Shown one piece after another: positions 38,029-46,701 of a DNA stretch of 64,000 bases. Each line of letters starts with the position of its first letter. Position 1 is the first letter of the stretch. The stretch spans positions 124,001-188,000 of the forward strand of contig CACNSH010000003.1 in NCBI GenBank assembly GCA_902622985.1, in the 5' to 3' direction. The translations under genes and the position numbers were made by a program. This stretch comes from an uncultured Pelagibacteraceae bacterium (GTDB taxonomy: Bacteria; Pseudomonadota; Alphaproteobacteria; Pelagibacterales; AG-422-B15). The notes under the pieces are model-generated. The model saw only the letters and a program-made list of their open reading frames with translations. It was not told the DNA's origin and did no database searches.

Positions 38029-38454
38029 TTAGTGACATGACTCGTTATATTTTTTTAGTCTGTAATAATTATATGGAAGCGGGGTAATAAAACCCACAAC
38101 CAGCATAAAAGGAATTATTGTAATAGTAAGAACTCCGCCAGCAAATATTAAGTCTGTAGCATTCATAGCTATTTCCATACTAAGCATGCTGATGAAACTC
38201 ATTTTAAATGCAATACTAATTGACTCAACAAATACAAATGTTCTCATTAGAATAATGGTTTCTAATATAATGCTTGTAATTAAACCATTTACTATTGCAA
38301 GCAACATCACTACGTATATAGATAAAGAGTGATCAATGATTTGAAAGTAATAGATTGTTCCAAAGTCACCAATACTGCAGCCTATTAAACACCACATTGT
38401 ATTATAGCTTGCTTTCTGCCAGGTATTTTTACACGTCCAGCTAATATCAAACAT
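38029..38454 (-). CDS. DUF4396 family membrane protein
   Basis: 141 residues with four hydrophobic segments. The N-terminal TWQKASYNTMWCLIGCSIGDFGTI matches the DUF4396 signature (NTxxCLxGCSIGE-like), here with Asp in place of the usual Glu. The second half has ISMLSMEIAMNATDLIF and a PLPYNYYRLKKY end. The Cys-x3-Cys in the first membrane segment could bind metal, but no function is established. Its start overlaps the DUF1289 stop by eight bases, so the two are coupled. Confidence 0.75.
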   Translation of the reverse strand: MFDISWTCKNTWQKASYNTMWCLIGCSIGDFGTIYYFQIIDHSLSIYVVMLLAIVNGLITSIILETIILMRTFVFVESISIAFKMSFISMLSMEIAMNATDLIFAGGVLTITIIPFMLVVGFITPLPYNYYRLKKYNESCH

Positions 38455-38668
38455 GATTTTTTATAAATTCTTTTTTTCTTTCTATAGTATCTTTTATTAC
38501 TAACTGCTTTTCAGAGTTGCTCATTTTTACCCAATTAGTTATTTCAAACTGTTCCCTAAAACAACCAATGCAAACATTCCCATCCATAAAGTCTTTTTTA
38601 TACTTACAAATTTTTACACATGGACTACCTATATATTCAGTGTTTTCTTTAAATTGGGCCATTTGCAT
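38447..38668 (-). CDS. DUF1289 family small Cys protein
   Basis: 73 residues with the DUF1289 pattern SPCVKICKYKKDFMDGNVCIGCFREQFEITNWVKMSNSEK. Four cysteines arranged CxxxC and CxxC suggest a zinc or Fe-S site. The family is widespread in proteobacteria as a fusion or small protein and has no firm function. It is divergent from rpoZ with 71 bases between the starts and coupled to the DUF4396 gene. Confidence 0.88.
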   Translation of the reverse strand: MQMAQFKENTEYIGSPCVKICKYKKDFMDGNVCIGCFREQFEITNWVKMSNSEKQLVIKDTIERKKEFIKNHV

Positions 38669-38739
38669 AATAAATTAAACTTTCAGCTTGATTTATTTAT
38701 ATATTTCAATAAAAAGCAACATCAATTCCAAATATTCTT

Positions 38740-39396
38740 ATGGCACGAATTACTGTTGAAGATTGTATAAAGTTGGTGAATAACCAATACGATTTAGTCA
38801 TATTAGCTAAAGAAAGAGCTGTTCAATTAGGTAGAGGAGCTACCCCAGCAGTTGATCCTGAAAATGATAAAAAACCTGTTATTGCTCTTCGAGAAATTGG
38901 AGAGTCAAAAATTACTGCTGAAGAGTTAAAGGAAAGTATTGTATTAAAGCTAAGACAGATACCTGATTATGAAGAAGAGGAAGAATTAGAAGAAGTTGAT
39001 AATGATACTTTCAGACAAATGTATCAAGGTGGTTTATCAAAGTCAGAAATGGAAAAATCAGCTACAAGGAAATTTACTGCACGCTCACCAAGAGTAGAGT
39101 CTAGAGCAAAGCCAATTGAAGAAGTTATACAACCACAACCATCCTCTGATGAAATACTTCCAAGCGATGATGAACTTGAAAAAATTGAACAAGAAAATTC
39201 TGAAATTGATATGATGAATGATGTAGAAAGTTCAGATACAGCAGAAGAGCCTACATCACTAAGTGAATCCATGAATGTATCTGAGGTTGAGGAAACTGAA
39301 GTTAACAGCATTGAAGCAGAAGAGGTTTCAGAAAGTATCGATATAGCTCCTGAAACTGAGACAGTAGCTCAAGAAGAAAACGATACAAAAGATTAG
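38740..39396 (+). CDS. rpoZ: RNA polymerase omega subunit with long acidic extension
   Basis: 218 residues. The first about 80 are the omega core: MARITVEDCIKLVNNQYDLVILAKERAVQLGRGATP, then DKKPVIALREIGESKITAEELKESI. Omega assists assembly of beta-prime into RNA polymerase. Bacterial omega is usually about 70-130 residues; here about 130 extra residues follow, strongly acidic and Ser/Glu-rich with no clear fold. The frame is open throughout, and the acidic bias is that of a genuine disordered tail. It is followed nine bases later by an acyl-CoA dehydrogenase gene. Confidence 0.93.
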   Translation: MARITVEDCIKLVNNQYDLVILAKERAVQLGRGATPAVDPENDKKPVIALREIGESKITAEELKESIVLKLRQIPDYEEEEELEEVDNDTFRQMYQGGLSKSEMEKSATRKFTARSPRVESRAKPIEEVIQPQPSSDEILPSDDELEKIEQENSEIDMMNDVESSDTAEEPTSLSESMNVSEVEETEVNSIEAEEVSESIDIAPETETVAQEENDTKD

Positions 39397-39404
39397 TAGC
39401 TATC

Positions 39405-40535
39405 ATGAATTTTGATTTCTCAGATGATCAAAAACTTCTACGTGATCAAGCAAGAAAATTTTTATTCGATAAGTGCGATCGTAAATCAGTAAGAACAATT
39501 CTTGATGATGATCAACTGCATTATCATAAAGAACTATGGTCACAAATATCTGAAATGGGTTGGACTGGAACTGCAATTCCAGAGGAATATGGTGGACTTG
39601 GTCTCGGTATGTTGGAACTATGCGTCATAGCAGAAGAATTGGGAAGATCTCTAGCACCCACACCATTCTCATCCTCAATATATTTATTTGCAGAATTTAT
39701 TAAAAACTATGGATCTGAAGATCAAAAGAAAAAATTCTTACCTTTGATTGCATCAGGTGAAAAAATAGGCACGTTTGCCCTTTCCGAAACAAATGGGACG
39801 CCAAAACCATCAAATGTAAAAACAGAATATTCATCAGAAAAAATTAATGGCTACAAATCACCTGTGAGTGATGGAGAGACCGCTGATTATCTAATAATTG
39901 CTGCCAACAGCGATAATAAAGGAAATAGAAGTTCACTTTCATTATACATAGTTGATTTACATCAAGATGGAGTAAGCAAAACAAGCCTTGAAACAATTGA
40001 TCCGACGCGACCCGCGTGCAGTATTAAATTTGAAAATGTAAAAGCCGAATTGCTCGGTGAGCAAGGTATGGCATGGGATATGACGGAAAACATATTCAAC
40101 AGAGCGGCAGTTTTATATTCTTTTGAGCAAGTTGGAGGAGCGCAGGTTTCTCTGGATGAAGCAAAAAAGTATTCAATGGAAAGATTTGCTTTTGGAAGAC
40201 AAATTGGTTCATTTCAGGCTTTAAAGCATAAAATGGCAGATATGTATGTTAAAATTGAATTAGCTAGATCAAATGCATACTATGGGGCATGGGCTTTGAG
40301 TACTGATTCCAATGAATTGCCAGTTGCAGCAGCTGGTGCAAGGGTGAGCGCTTCTGATGCTTTTAATTATGCCGCAAAAGAGAATATTCAGATTCATGGA
40401 GGAGTAGGCTTTACCTGGGATTATGATTGCCACTTGTTTTATCGTAGATCAAAACTACTTTCTTTAAATATTGGCAGTACAAGACAATGGAAAGAAAATT
40501 TAATTTCAAATCTTGAGAAAAGGAATATAGTTTAG
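39405..40535 (+). CDS. Acyl-CoA dehydrogenase, pair A, degenerate-type subunit
   Basis: 376 residues with the N-terminal FSDDQKLLRDQARKFL, middle EYGGLGLGMLELCVIAEELGRSL and the C-terminal FAFGRQIGSFQALKHKMADMYVKIE. The C-terminal segment is IQIHGGVGFTWDYDCHLFYRRSKLLSLNIGSTRQW, lacking the usual Gly-Gly-[ST]-x-E-[IV] catalytic/FAD loop. This type of subunit is known to pair with a canonical one in alpha2beta2 acyl-CoA dehydrogenases. The canonical partner would be the next gene, two bases downstream. The substrate is unknown. Confidence 0.85.
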   Translation: MNFDFSDDQKLLRDQARKFLFDKCDRKSVRTILDDDQLHYHKELWSQISEMGWTGTAIPEEYGGLGLGMLELCVIAEELGRSLAPTPFSSSIYLFAEFIKNYGSEDQKKKFLPLIASGEKIGTFALSETNGTPKPSNVKTEYSSEKINGYKSPVSDGETADYLIIAANSDNKGNRSSLSLYIVDLHQDGVSKTSLETIDPTRPACSIKFENVKAELLGEQGMAWDMTENIFNRAAVLYSFEQVGGAQVSLDEAKKYSMERFAFGRQIGSFQALKHKMADMYVKIELARSNAYYGAWALSTDSNELPVAAAGARVSASDAFNYAAKENIQIHGGVGFTWDYDCHLFYRRSKLLSLNIGSTRQWKENLISNLEKRNIV

Positions 40536-40537
40536 TT

Positions 40538-41821
40538 ATGGACTTTAATGATTCACAGCAAGAAGCTGCATTTAGAAAAGAAGCGAGGGATTTTCTTGAT
40601 TCAAATGCAGAAAAAAGATCAATAATTTCTGATAAGCCTAATGATAAAAGTCCTCAGATTGCTGTTGCAGGAGCTCCAGAAACAGTCAAGGGTGGTAAAG
40701 AAGCAGCTCAGGAGGCTTTAGAGCGAGCTAAAATATGGCAAAAGAAAAAAGCTGAAGCAGGTTTTGCTGCTATTTTATGGCCTAAAGAATTTGGCGGGTA
40801 TGGCGGATCGCCTATACAGCAAGTTATCTATTCTCAAGAAGAACATGATTATCTAGTTCCTTCTGGTTACTTTGAAATTGGAATTGGCATGCTTGGTCCG
40901 ACAATGATGGTGTGGGGCAAAGACGAAGATAAAAAAAGATACTTACCTAAAATGATTACAGGCGAAGAAATATGGTGCCAGCTTTTTTCAGAACCTTCAG
41001 CAGGATCAGATTTAGCTGGAATTAAAATGAAAGCTGAAAAGGTGGGCGATGAGTGGGTTTTAAATGGTCAAAAAGTATGGACATCTGGGGCGCACTTTGC
41101 AGACTATGGAATGATAGTTGCAAGATCTGATCCATCTGCCTTAAAACATAAAGGACTTACTTATTTTTATTTAGATATGAAAACACCTGGTATCGAAGTT
41201 AGACCAATCAAACAGATTTCAGGTACTTCAAACTTTAACGAAGTCTTCTTCAACGATGTAAGAATACCTGATAGCCAAAGATTAGGTGGAGAAGGCGATG
41301 GCTGGAAAGTTGCGCTTACTACCCTCATGAATGAAAGACTTGCCGTTGGCGACCCTCCTGGACTTGATTTCGATCAAATATTTGAAGCAACGAAGGAATT
41401 AGAAGTTGAGGATGGTCTTGCAATTAAGAACAGTGAAGTAAGACAAAAAATGGCTGACTGGTATGTACAATCTCGTGGTTTGCAATACACAAAATTTAGA
41501 AGTATTACGGCATTGTCAAAAGGCCAAACACCTGGCCCAGAGCTATCAATAAGCAAACTTGTTACTGCATCAAAAATGCAAGACGTTTCAGCCTATGCAC
41601 TTGAATTAATGGACTCAGCAGGAATGGTTCATCACGATCAAAATCCTGTATTAAAGAACTTATTTCAAAATGGATACTTTTTCTCCGCGGCAATGAGGAT
41701 CGCTGGTGGTACAGATGAAGTGCTACGAAATATCATTGCAGAGCGAGTTCTTGGGTTACCACAAGATGAAAGAGCAGATAAAAAAGTTCCATTTAACGAA
41801 CTTCCTTCTGGCAAAAACTAA
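40538..41821 (+). CDS. Acyl-CoA dehydrogenase, pair A, canonical-type subunit
   Basis: 427 residues. FAD-binding and substrate elements include WCQLFSEPSAGSDLAGI and VLNGQKVWTSGAHFADYGMIVARS (near 165), and the C-terminal RIAGGTDEVLRNIIAERVLGLP. It has a longer N terminus with an insertion of about 25 residues (SDKPNDKSPQIAVAGAPETVK) before EALERAKIW. It is co-transcribed with the previous dehydrogenase, the arrangement expected for the two halves of a heteromeric enzyme acting on an unusual acyl-CoA. Confidence 0.86.
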   Translation: MDFNDSQQEAAFRKEARDFLDSNAEKRSIISDKPNDKSPQIAVAGAPETVKGGKEAAQEALERAKIWQKKKAEAGFAAILWPKEFGGYGGSPIQQVIYSQEEHDYLVPSGYFEIGIGMLGPTMMVWGKDEDKKRYLPKMITGEEIWCQLFSEPSAGSDLAGIKMKAEKVGDEWVLNGQKVWTSGAHFADYGMIVARSDPSALKHKGLTYFYLDMKTPGIEVRPIKQISGTSNFNEVFFNDVRIPDSQRLGGEGDGWKVALTTLMNERLAVGDPPGLDFDQIFEATKELEVEDGLAIKNSEVRQKMADWYVQSRGLQYTKFRSITALSKGQTPGPELSISKLVTASKMQDVSAYALELMDSAGMVHHDQNPVLKNLFQNGYFFSAAMRIAGGTDEVLRNIIAERVLGLPQDERADKKVPFNELPSGKN

Positions 41822-41828
41822 GCTCTAA

Positions 41829-42680
41829 GTGTTTACAACGATATTTAGCAATGTTGCCTCTGGCGACTTGCTATTTTCTGTAATGTTATTGGTAAGTACT
41901 GGTATTTTTGCTGGATTTATTGCAGGACTTTTTGGAATTGGAGGAGGTGTAGTTGTTGTGCCTGCTCTATACTATATCTACACACTGGCAGAAGTAGATG
42001 AGAGTATAAGGATGCATTTAGCTGTTGGAACTTCTCTTGCAAATATTGTACCAATTTCAATTATATCAGCCATAAATCATCACAGAAGAGGTTCAGTTAA
42101 TTTAGATTTTTTAAAATTTATTTTTTTGTCATTATTGATTGGGGTGATTTTTGGTTCGATAGCAGTATCATTTCTTGAAGGCAGCAGCCTAATACTAATT
42201 TATTCTATAATTTTATTTTTTGTTGCTCTTCAATTTTTCTTTTGGAAAGATGAATGGAGATTTGCAGATAAATTTCCAAACAATTTAAAAGGTCATGGCT
42301 ATGGATCAACAATTGGTTTTTTATCTGTAATAATAGGTGTTGGCGGCGGCTCAATAAGTATACCCATCTTAAAACTTTATAACTTCGATATACACCGTGC
42401 CATTGGAACTGCTGCCGGTATTGGAACAATAATTGCTGTTCCTGGTACAATCGGTTTCATCATAGCGGGAATTCAAAACAATGTATCCTTACCACTTACT
42501 TATGGATACGTAAGTTTAGTAGGTTTAATTTTAATAACGCCAATGACAATTATTGGCGCCCCTTTAGGAGTAAGATTTGCCCATTATCTCTCCAAAGGTA
42601 AATTAAGTTTTATTTTTGGCTTATTTATTTTATTTATGTCCATTCGCTTCTTTATTGAATGGACATCACTAACATCATAG
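41829..42680 (+). CDS. TauE/SafE-family sulfite/organosulfonate-type permease
   Basis: 283 residues starting with GTG (MFTTIFSN). It has about eight membrane helices and two copies of the family's glycine-rich motif: FGIGGGVVVVPALY (about 35-49) and IGVGGGSISIPILKL (about 165-179). The family (TSUP) exports sulfite, sulfonates or other small anions, and the substrate here is not clear. It follows the dehydrogenase gene after seven bases and converges with the phosphomutase gene, overlapping by six bases. Confidence 0.88.
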   Translation: MFTTIFSNVASGDLLFSVMLLVSTGIFAGFIAGLFGIGGGVVVVPALYYIYTLAEVDESIRMHLAVGTSLANIVPISIISAINHHRRGSVNLDFLKFIFLSLLIGVIFGSIAVSFLEGSSLILIYSIILFFVALQFFFWKDEWRFADKFPNNLKGHGYGSTIGFLSVIIGVGGGSISIPILKLYNFDIHRAIGTAAGIGTIIAVPGTIGFIIAGIQNNVSLPLTYGYVSLVGLILITPMTIIGAPLGVRFAHYLSKGKLSFIFGLFILFMSIRFFIEWTSLTS

Positions 42681-44183
42681 TTTTTGGTCAAATTCTCCAA
42701 CTTGACCAGTTTCATCTAAAAGCGTGTTTATGTATTTAAAAATCATTTCAACTTCTTCATTTGAAACAAGGCTCTCAATAACTATAACTAAAGACGGCTT
42801 ATTTGATGATGCTCTGATTAATCCCCATGAACCATTGGATAAACTAAACCTGATACCATTTACCGTATTTGTCTCAACAATTTCACAATCGGAAACTTTT
42901 GTTTTATTTTTTTGGTCTTGAATTATTTTTTCTGTTATTTCATCAACGACTGCATATTTTTCCTCATCCTTACAGAAAGGCGCCATAGTTGGAGATTGAT
43001 AGGAAGTATTCAACTTTGAATATAGTTCCGACATACTTCTATCTTTATGGTGATCTAAATATTCAATCATCATAGAAGCTGATCTCAAACCATCATCAAA
43101 GCCCAGTCCTAGAGGTTTGCTAATGAAAAAATGACCACTTTTTTCAAAACCACATAAAGCATTTATTTCATGAACTCTCCTTTTGATATGTGAGTGGCCA
43201 GTCTTCCACATATCAACAGTACAATTATTTTTTTTCAAAATTTCATTATTAAAAAATAAACCAGTCGATTTTACATCAATAACAAACTTGGAGTTAGCAT
43301 GTTTCTCAGACAAATATTCAGCTAACATTAAACCTATCTTATCAGAAAATATTTCATTTCCTTTATCATCAACAACTCCCAACCGATCCCCATCACCGTC
43401 AAAAGCAAATCCAACATCCGCATCGTTTTCTTTTACATTTTTTGACAGATCATTAAGCATAATTAAGTCTTCCGGATTAGGATTATAATTTGGAAAATTA
43501 AAGTCTAGATCACAATGCAGCTCAACCACCTCACAACCAAGACTTCTTAATAATTCAGGAGCGAATGCCCCAGCAGTTCCGTTGCCACAAGCAATTACAA
43601 CTTTTATCTTTCTATTTGTTGTTTGGTTACTTTTAAGATATTCCAAGTATATCTCGCGTACACTTGCTCTAAATTCATAATTTCCATTTTCTTCTGCCTT
43701 AAAATCATTTGAATTATCAACAATGCCTTTTATTTCTTTTACTTCATCAGGACCGAATGTAAGTGACTTTTCAATCCCACATTTTATACCAGTCCAACCA
43801 TTTTCATTATGGCTCGCCGTGATCATTGCAAGACTATCAGTTTTCAAGTAGTGCTGCGCATAATAAACCATTGGCGATAGTGCTAAGCCTATGTCGATGA
43901 CATTTAACCCACTTGTTATAAGTCCTTTTGCTACGTGATATTTAACTTCACTGCTGTACGATCTATAATCATGACCTACAACAATTGAAGATCCTTCTCC
44001 TTTTTTTTGGGAAATATATTTTCCAAGACTAAAACCAAATATTTCTAGGCCTTTTTTATTGATTTCATCTGGATAAAGCCAACGGAAATCATACTCCCTA
44101 AAACCATTGGGAGATATTATGTGTGTGTCCAACTCTTCACGAAAATTAAAAGTTAGAGGCTTCTGATTATCAAAAATATCCAT
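42675..44183 (-). CDS. Phosphomannomutase/phosphoglucomutase
   Basis: About 502 residues of the alpha-D-phosphohexomutase family. The phosphoserine loop is ITASHNENGWTGIK, the Mg site is FAFDGDGDRLGVVD and the sugar loop is CGFEKSGHFF. The phosphate-binding C-terminal domain has GIRFSLSNGSWGLIRASSNKPSL. It would interconvert mannose-6-P/mannose-1-P or glucose-6-P/glucose-1-P for cell-surface glycan synthesis. I chose ATG 44183 (MDIFDNQ), giving a clean 5' spacer; a TTG at 44207 would add eight residues. It is divergent from the riboswitch-controlled receptor gene. Confidence 0.9.
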   Translation of the reverse strand: MDIFDNQKPLTFNFREELDTHIISPNGFREYDFRWLYPDEINKKGLEIFGFSLGKYISQKKGEGSSIVVGHDYRSYSSEVKYHVAKGLITSGLNVIDIGLALSPMVYYAQHYLKTDSLAMITASHNENGWTGIKCGIEKSLTFGPDEVKEIKGIVDNSNDFKAEENGNYEFRASVREIYLEYLKSNQTTNRKIKVVIACGNGTAGAFAPELLRSLGCEVVELHCDLDFNFPNYNPNPEDLIMLNDLSKNVKENDADVGFAFDGDGDRLGVVDDKGNEIFSDKIGLMLAEYLSEKHANSKFVIDVKSTGLFFNNEILKKNNCTVDMWKTGHSHIKRRVHEINALCGFEKSGHFFISKPLGLGFDDGLRSASMMIEYLDHHKDRSMSELYSKLNTSYQSPTMAPFCKDEEKYAVVDEITEKIIQDQKNKTKVSDCEIVETNTVNGIRFSLSNGSWGLIRASSNKPSLVIVIESLVSNEEVEMIFKYINTLLDETGQVGEFDQKL

Positions 44184-44224
44184 TTTTAGCTTGATTTGTA
44201 ATTTCAAATATAGAATAGTTTTTA

Positions 44225-44375
44225 TGTTGGTTCACGTAAAGTGAATAACAGGGAATGAAGTTTAAAGCTTCAACTGTACCCGCAACTGTAACTAGAGAGT
44301 TTAAATACGAATACCACTGAATTTTCGGGAAGGTGTATTTAAATGTTGAAATAGAAGTCAGGAGACCTACCAACA
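44225..44375 (+). ncRNA. Cobalamin riboswitch aptamer
   Basis: The aptamer is framed by a perfect closing stem P1, TGTTGG (44225-44230) with CCAACA (44370-44375). Inside are the conserved segments ACAGGGAATG, ACTGTACCCGCAACTGTAA, CCACTG..TCGGGAAGG, and the B12 box GAAGTCAGGAGACCTACC (44354-44371). Together these are diagnostic. It senses adenosylcobalamin or related cobalamins and lies 79 bases upstream of the receptor start codon, predicting repression of the receptor when B12 is abundant. Confidence 0.94.
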
Positions 44376-44418
44376 AGATATAGTCATCCACAGATGATCG
44401 GGATAATCATTTGGACAA

Positions 44419-44454
44419 AATTTGTTTGCGGTGACTTCAAACTGGAGACAAATT
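44419..44454 (+). promoter_or_regulatory. Predicted ribosome-binding-site sequestering hairpin
   Basis: Downstream of the aptamer, AATTTGTTT (44419-44427) can pair with AGACAAATT (44446-44454), nine pairs with one G-U. This pairing covers the 3' part of the GGAGA Shine-Dalgarno and reaches the base before the start ATG (44455). A competing hairpin, GTTTG (44424-44428) with CAAAC (44438-44442), is mutually exclusive with it. It is the natural candidate for the switch that blocks translation. The ligand-dependent choice cannot be shown from sequence. Confidence 0.45.
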
Positions 44455-46677
44455 ATGATTAAAAAATTATCCGCGTTTTTAATAACTTACTTATTATTGG
44501 CATTTTCAGCTTTTGCAGACCTTCCTGAGATACTAATTAAGCCAAACAATGAACAATATACAAGGTTGTCATCAGGATTAGCTGGTTCAAATATTTCGAT
44601 AATTGATGAGACAATACTCAAAGAAAACTACAATAAAAATTTGCCTCAGATATTAGAAATGTACTCTGGTGTAGAGATCAGAAGGCTTTATGACGGTGTT
44701 GAAGGAACAAATTCTTCAATTGACATGAGGGGCTTTGGTGAAGCGTCAAAATCAAACGTACTTATTTTAGTAAATGGCAATAGATTGAATGAAATTGATA
44801 TGGCAAATATAAGTTTTTCGCATATACCAATTACATCAATCGAAAGAATTGAAATAGTAAGAGGTGGATCTGCTGCAACGATATACGGCTCAGGTGCAGT
44901 AGGGGGATCAATAAATGTTGTCACTAAAAATGATATTATTGAGGATACTGTTAACTTATCCATAGGAAGTTACAATGCAAAAAAAATAGATTTTAATACA
45001 GGATCTAGAATTGATGAAAACAGCGCTATATCTTTTTCTGCGTCTGCAGCTACCAGCGATACTTTCAGAGATGCAGCTGACTTTGAAAACCAAAACTTTA
45101 TTGTAAATTATAAAAATAAAATAACAGATATGATTGTAAATCTGGATCTTTTTTTATCGTTCAAAGAGCAAGATTTACCTGGGCCTCGTGTTAAAGGAGG
45201 TGAGGTATATAATTACCACTTTTGTAACCGTTATGAGGATAGTAGAATAGCAAAACACATTGGTGGGTCTTTTGCAACAAATGGCGACACCTGCAATACA
45301 AATCAAAGAGATGATTATGCCGAAGCAGAAAATATGCGTATTAATGCAAACGTCGAGTATACCCTTGATGAATTAAATAAGTTTTTTGTTAATTTGGGTT
45401 ATAAAGATAGACTTGATAAAGCGTTTTTAGCTGCAAACGCTAATACCAATGAAACACCAAGTAATGGAGATAGATACTTAAAAACAGAAACTGATAATAA
45501 TTTGTTTAATCTCAGATATGAAACAAAAAAAGTTGAGGAAGATTATTCAAATATTTTAAATCTTGGTTTTGAAATTGGTCACGCTTTTTATAATTCTGAT
45601 AGACGTCGAAAAGAAGACGAGCAGCTTGGTCAGAATTATCACGCTGATTTAAAAGCAAGAGCTTTTTATTTCCAAAACACAACATATTATAATGAATTAG
45701 ATTTAGCCATGTCACTAGGGGCAAGACATGAAAGATCTGAAACAGCCGCAAGGGATGAAGTGTATCGTACTGTTGCGGGTTTTGTTAATTCTTGGGATGC
45801 AACTGATCATGACACTTATAACAATGATAGAAATAACACTGCTTTTAATATTGGAATAGAAAAAGGCGTTAACAAGAATTTATCCATATATGGAAGTTAT
45901 TCAGAATCTTTTAGAATTCCAAATATTGATGAGAATATAAAGGCGACAACATCAGGAAATTTTCACTTAGAAGATCAAGAATCTGATGGAATAGAAATTG
46001 GCTTGTTGTATCAAAATGATCAAATAGATATTAATGCGAGTTATTATAATATGGATACAAAAAACGAAATTCAATATAATCAATCGGTCAATACAAATCT
46101 TGATCCTATTGAACGTCAAGGAATAAACATTGATTTAGATTACAAGATTGATGAAAAGCAAAAAATAATGAGTTCATTTAATTATACGGAGGCTGAGTTC
46201 ACATCTGGAACCCTTACACCTGGATCAGGTGGCTCAGGTACTTGTAATTATGACAACACTACTTATTGCAGTAACTCATCTACATGGCAAAATTTAATGG
46301 GTGGTGGAACTTCATATAGTCTTGCGGGTAAATCAGTTCCTCTTGTATCACCAATAACTTATAGTATCAATTATGTGAATAGACTGCGTAGCGATATGAC
46401 TTTTAATTTAGAAATTAAATATAATGATGAAAAGTATGTTTCTAATGACCAAGAGAATATCGAACCTAAAATACCAGATTATTATTTAATCAATACATCG
46501 CTTAGTTCAAATAAAGGGCCCTACGTCTATAAGATAGGTATAAATAATTTAACAAATGAAAAAATTTATGACTTTGCAATATCAAGCACGTTTCATGACG
46601 ATGCTCATTATGGACTGTCAAATGTATACCCTTTGCCAGAAAGAAATTACTTTGTTGATTTTAAATATACATTTTAA
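44455..46677 (+). CDS. TonB-dependent outer-membrane receptor, BtuB-like (cobalamin)
   Basis: About 740 residues. A signal peptide ends in AFSAFA. A plug domain has SSIDMRGFGEASKSNVLILVNGNRLNEIDM and IERIEIVRGGSAATIYGSGAVGGSINVVTK, then a long beta-barrel ending YFVDFKYTF with the aromatic C-terminal residue needed for barrel insertion. The start is ATG 44455 (MIKKLSAF), with SD GGAGA (44444-44448); a TTG at 44422 is less likely because it lies in the riboswitch region. The upstream cobalamin riboswitch makes vitamin B12 or a corrinoid the probable ligand. A recognisable TonB box could only be the weak PEILIKP near the N terminus. Confidence 0.92.
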   Translation: MIKKLSAFLITYLLLAFSAFADLPEILIKPNNEQYTRLSSGLAGSNISIIDETILKENYNKNLPQILEMYSGVEIRRLYDGVEGTNSSIDMRGFGEASKSNVLILVNGNRLNEIDMANISFSHIPITSIERIEIVRGGSAATIYGSGAVGGSINVVTKNDIIEDTVNLSIGSYNAKKIDFNTGSRIDENSAISFSASAATSDTFRDAADFENQNFIVNYKNKITDMIVNLDLFLSFKEQDLPGPRVKGGEVYNYHFCNRYEDSRIAKHIGGSFATNGDTCNTNQRDDYAEAENMRINANVEYTLDELNKFFVNLGYKDRLDKAFLAANANTNETPSNGDRYLKTETDNNLFNLRYETKKVEEDYSNILNLGFEIGHAFYNSDRRRKEDEQLGQNYHADLKARAFYFQNTTYYNELDLAMSLGARHERSETAARDEVYRTVAGFVNSWDATDHDTYNNDRNNTAFNIGIEKGVNKNLSIYGSYSESFRIPNIDENIKATTSGNFHLEDQESDGIEIGLLYQNDQIDINASYYNMDTKNEIQYNQSVNTNLDPIERQGINIDLDYKIDEKQKIMSSFNYTEAEFTSGTLTPGSGGSGTCNYDNTTYCSNSSTWQNLMGGGTSYSLAGKSVPLVSPITYSINYVNRLRSDMTFNLEIKYNDEKYVSNDQENIEPKIPDYYLINTSLSSNKGPYVYKIGINNLTNEKIYDFAISSTFHDDAHYGLSNVYPLPERNYFVDFKYTF

Positions 46678-46701
46678 TTTATAAGATATATAAGGATGAA
46701 A

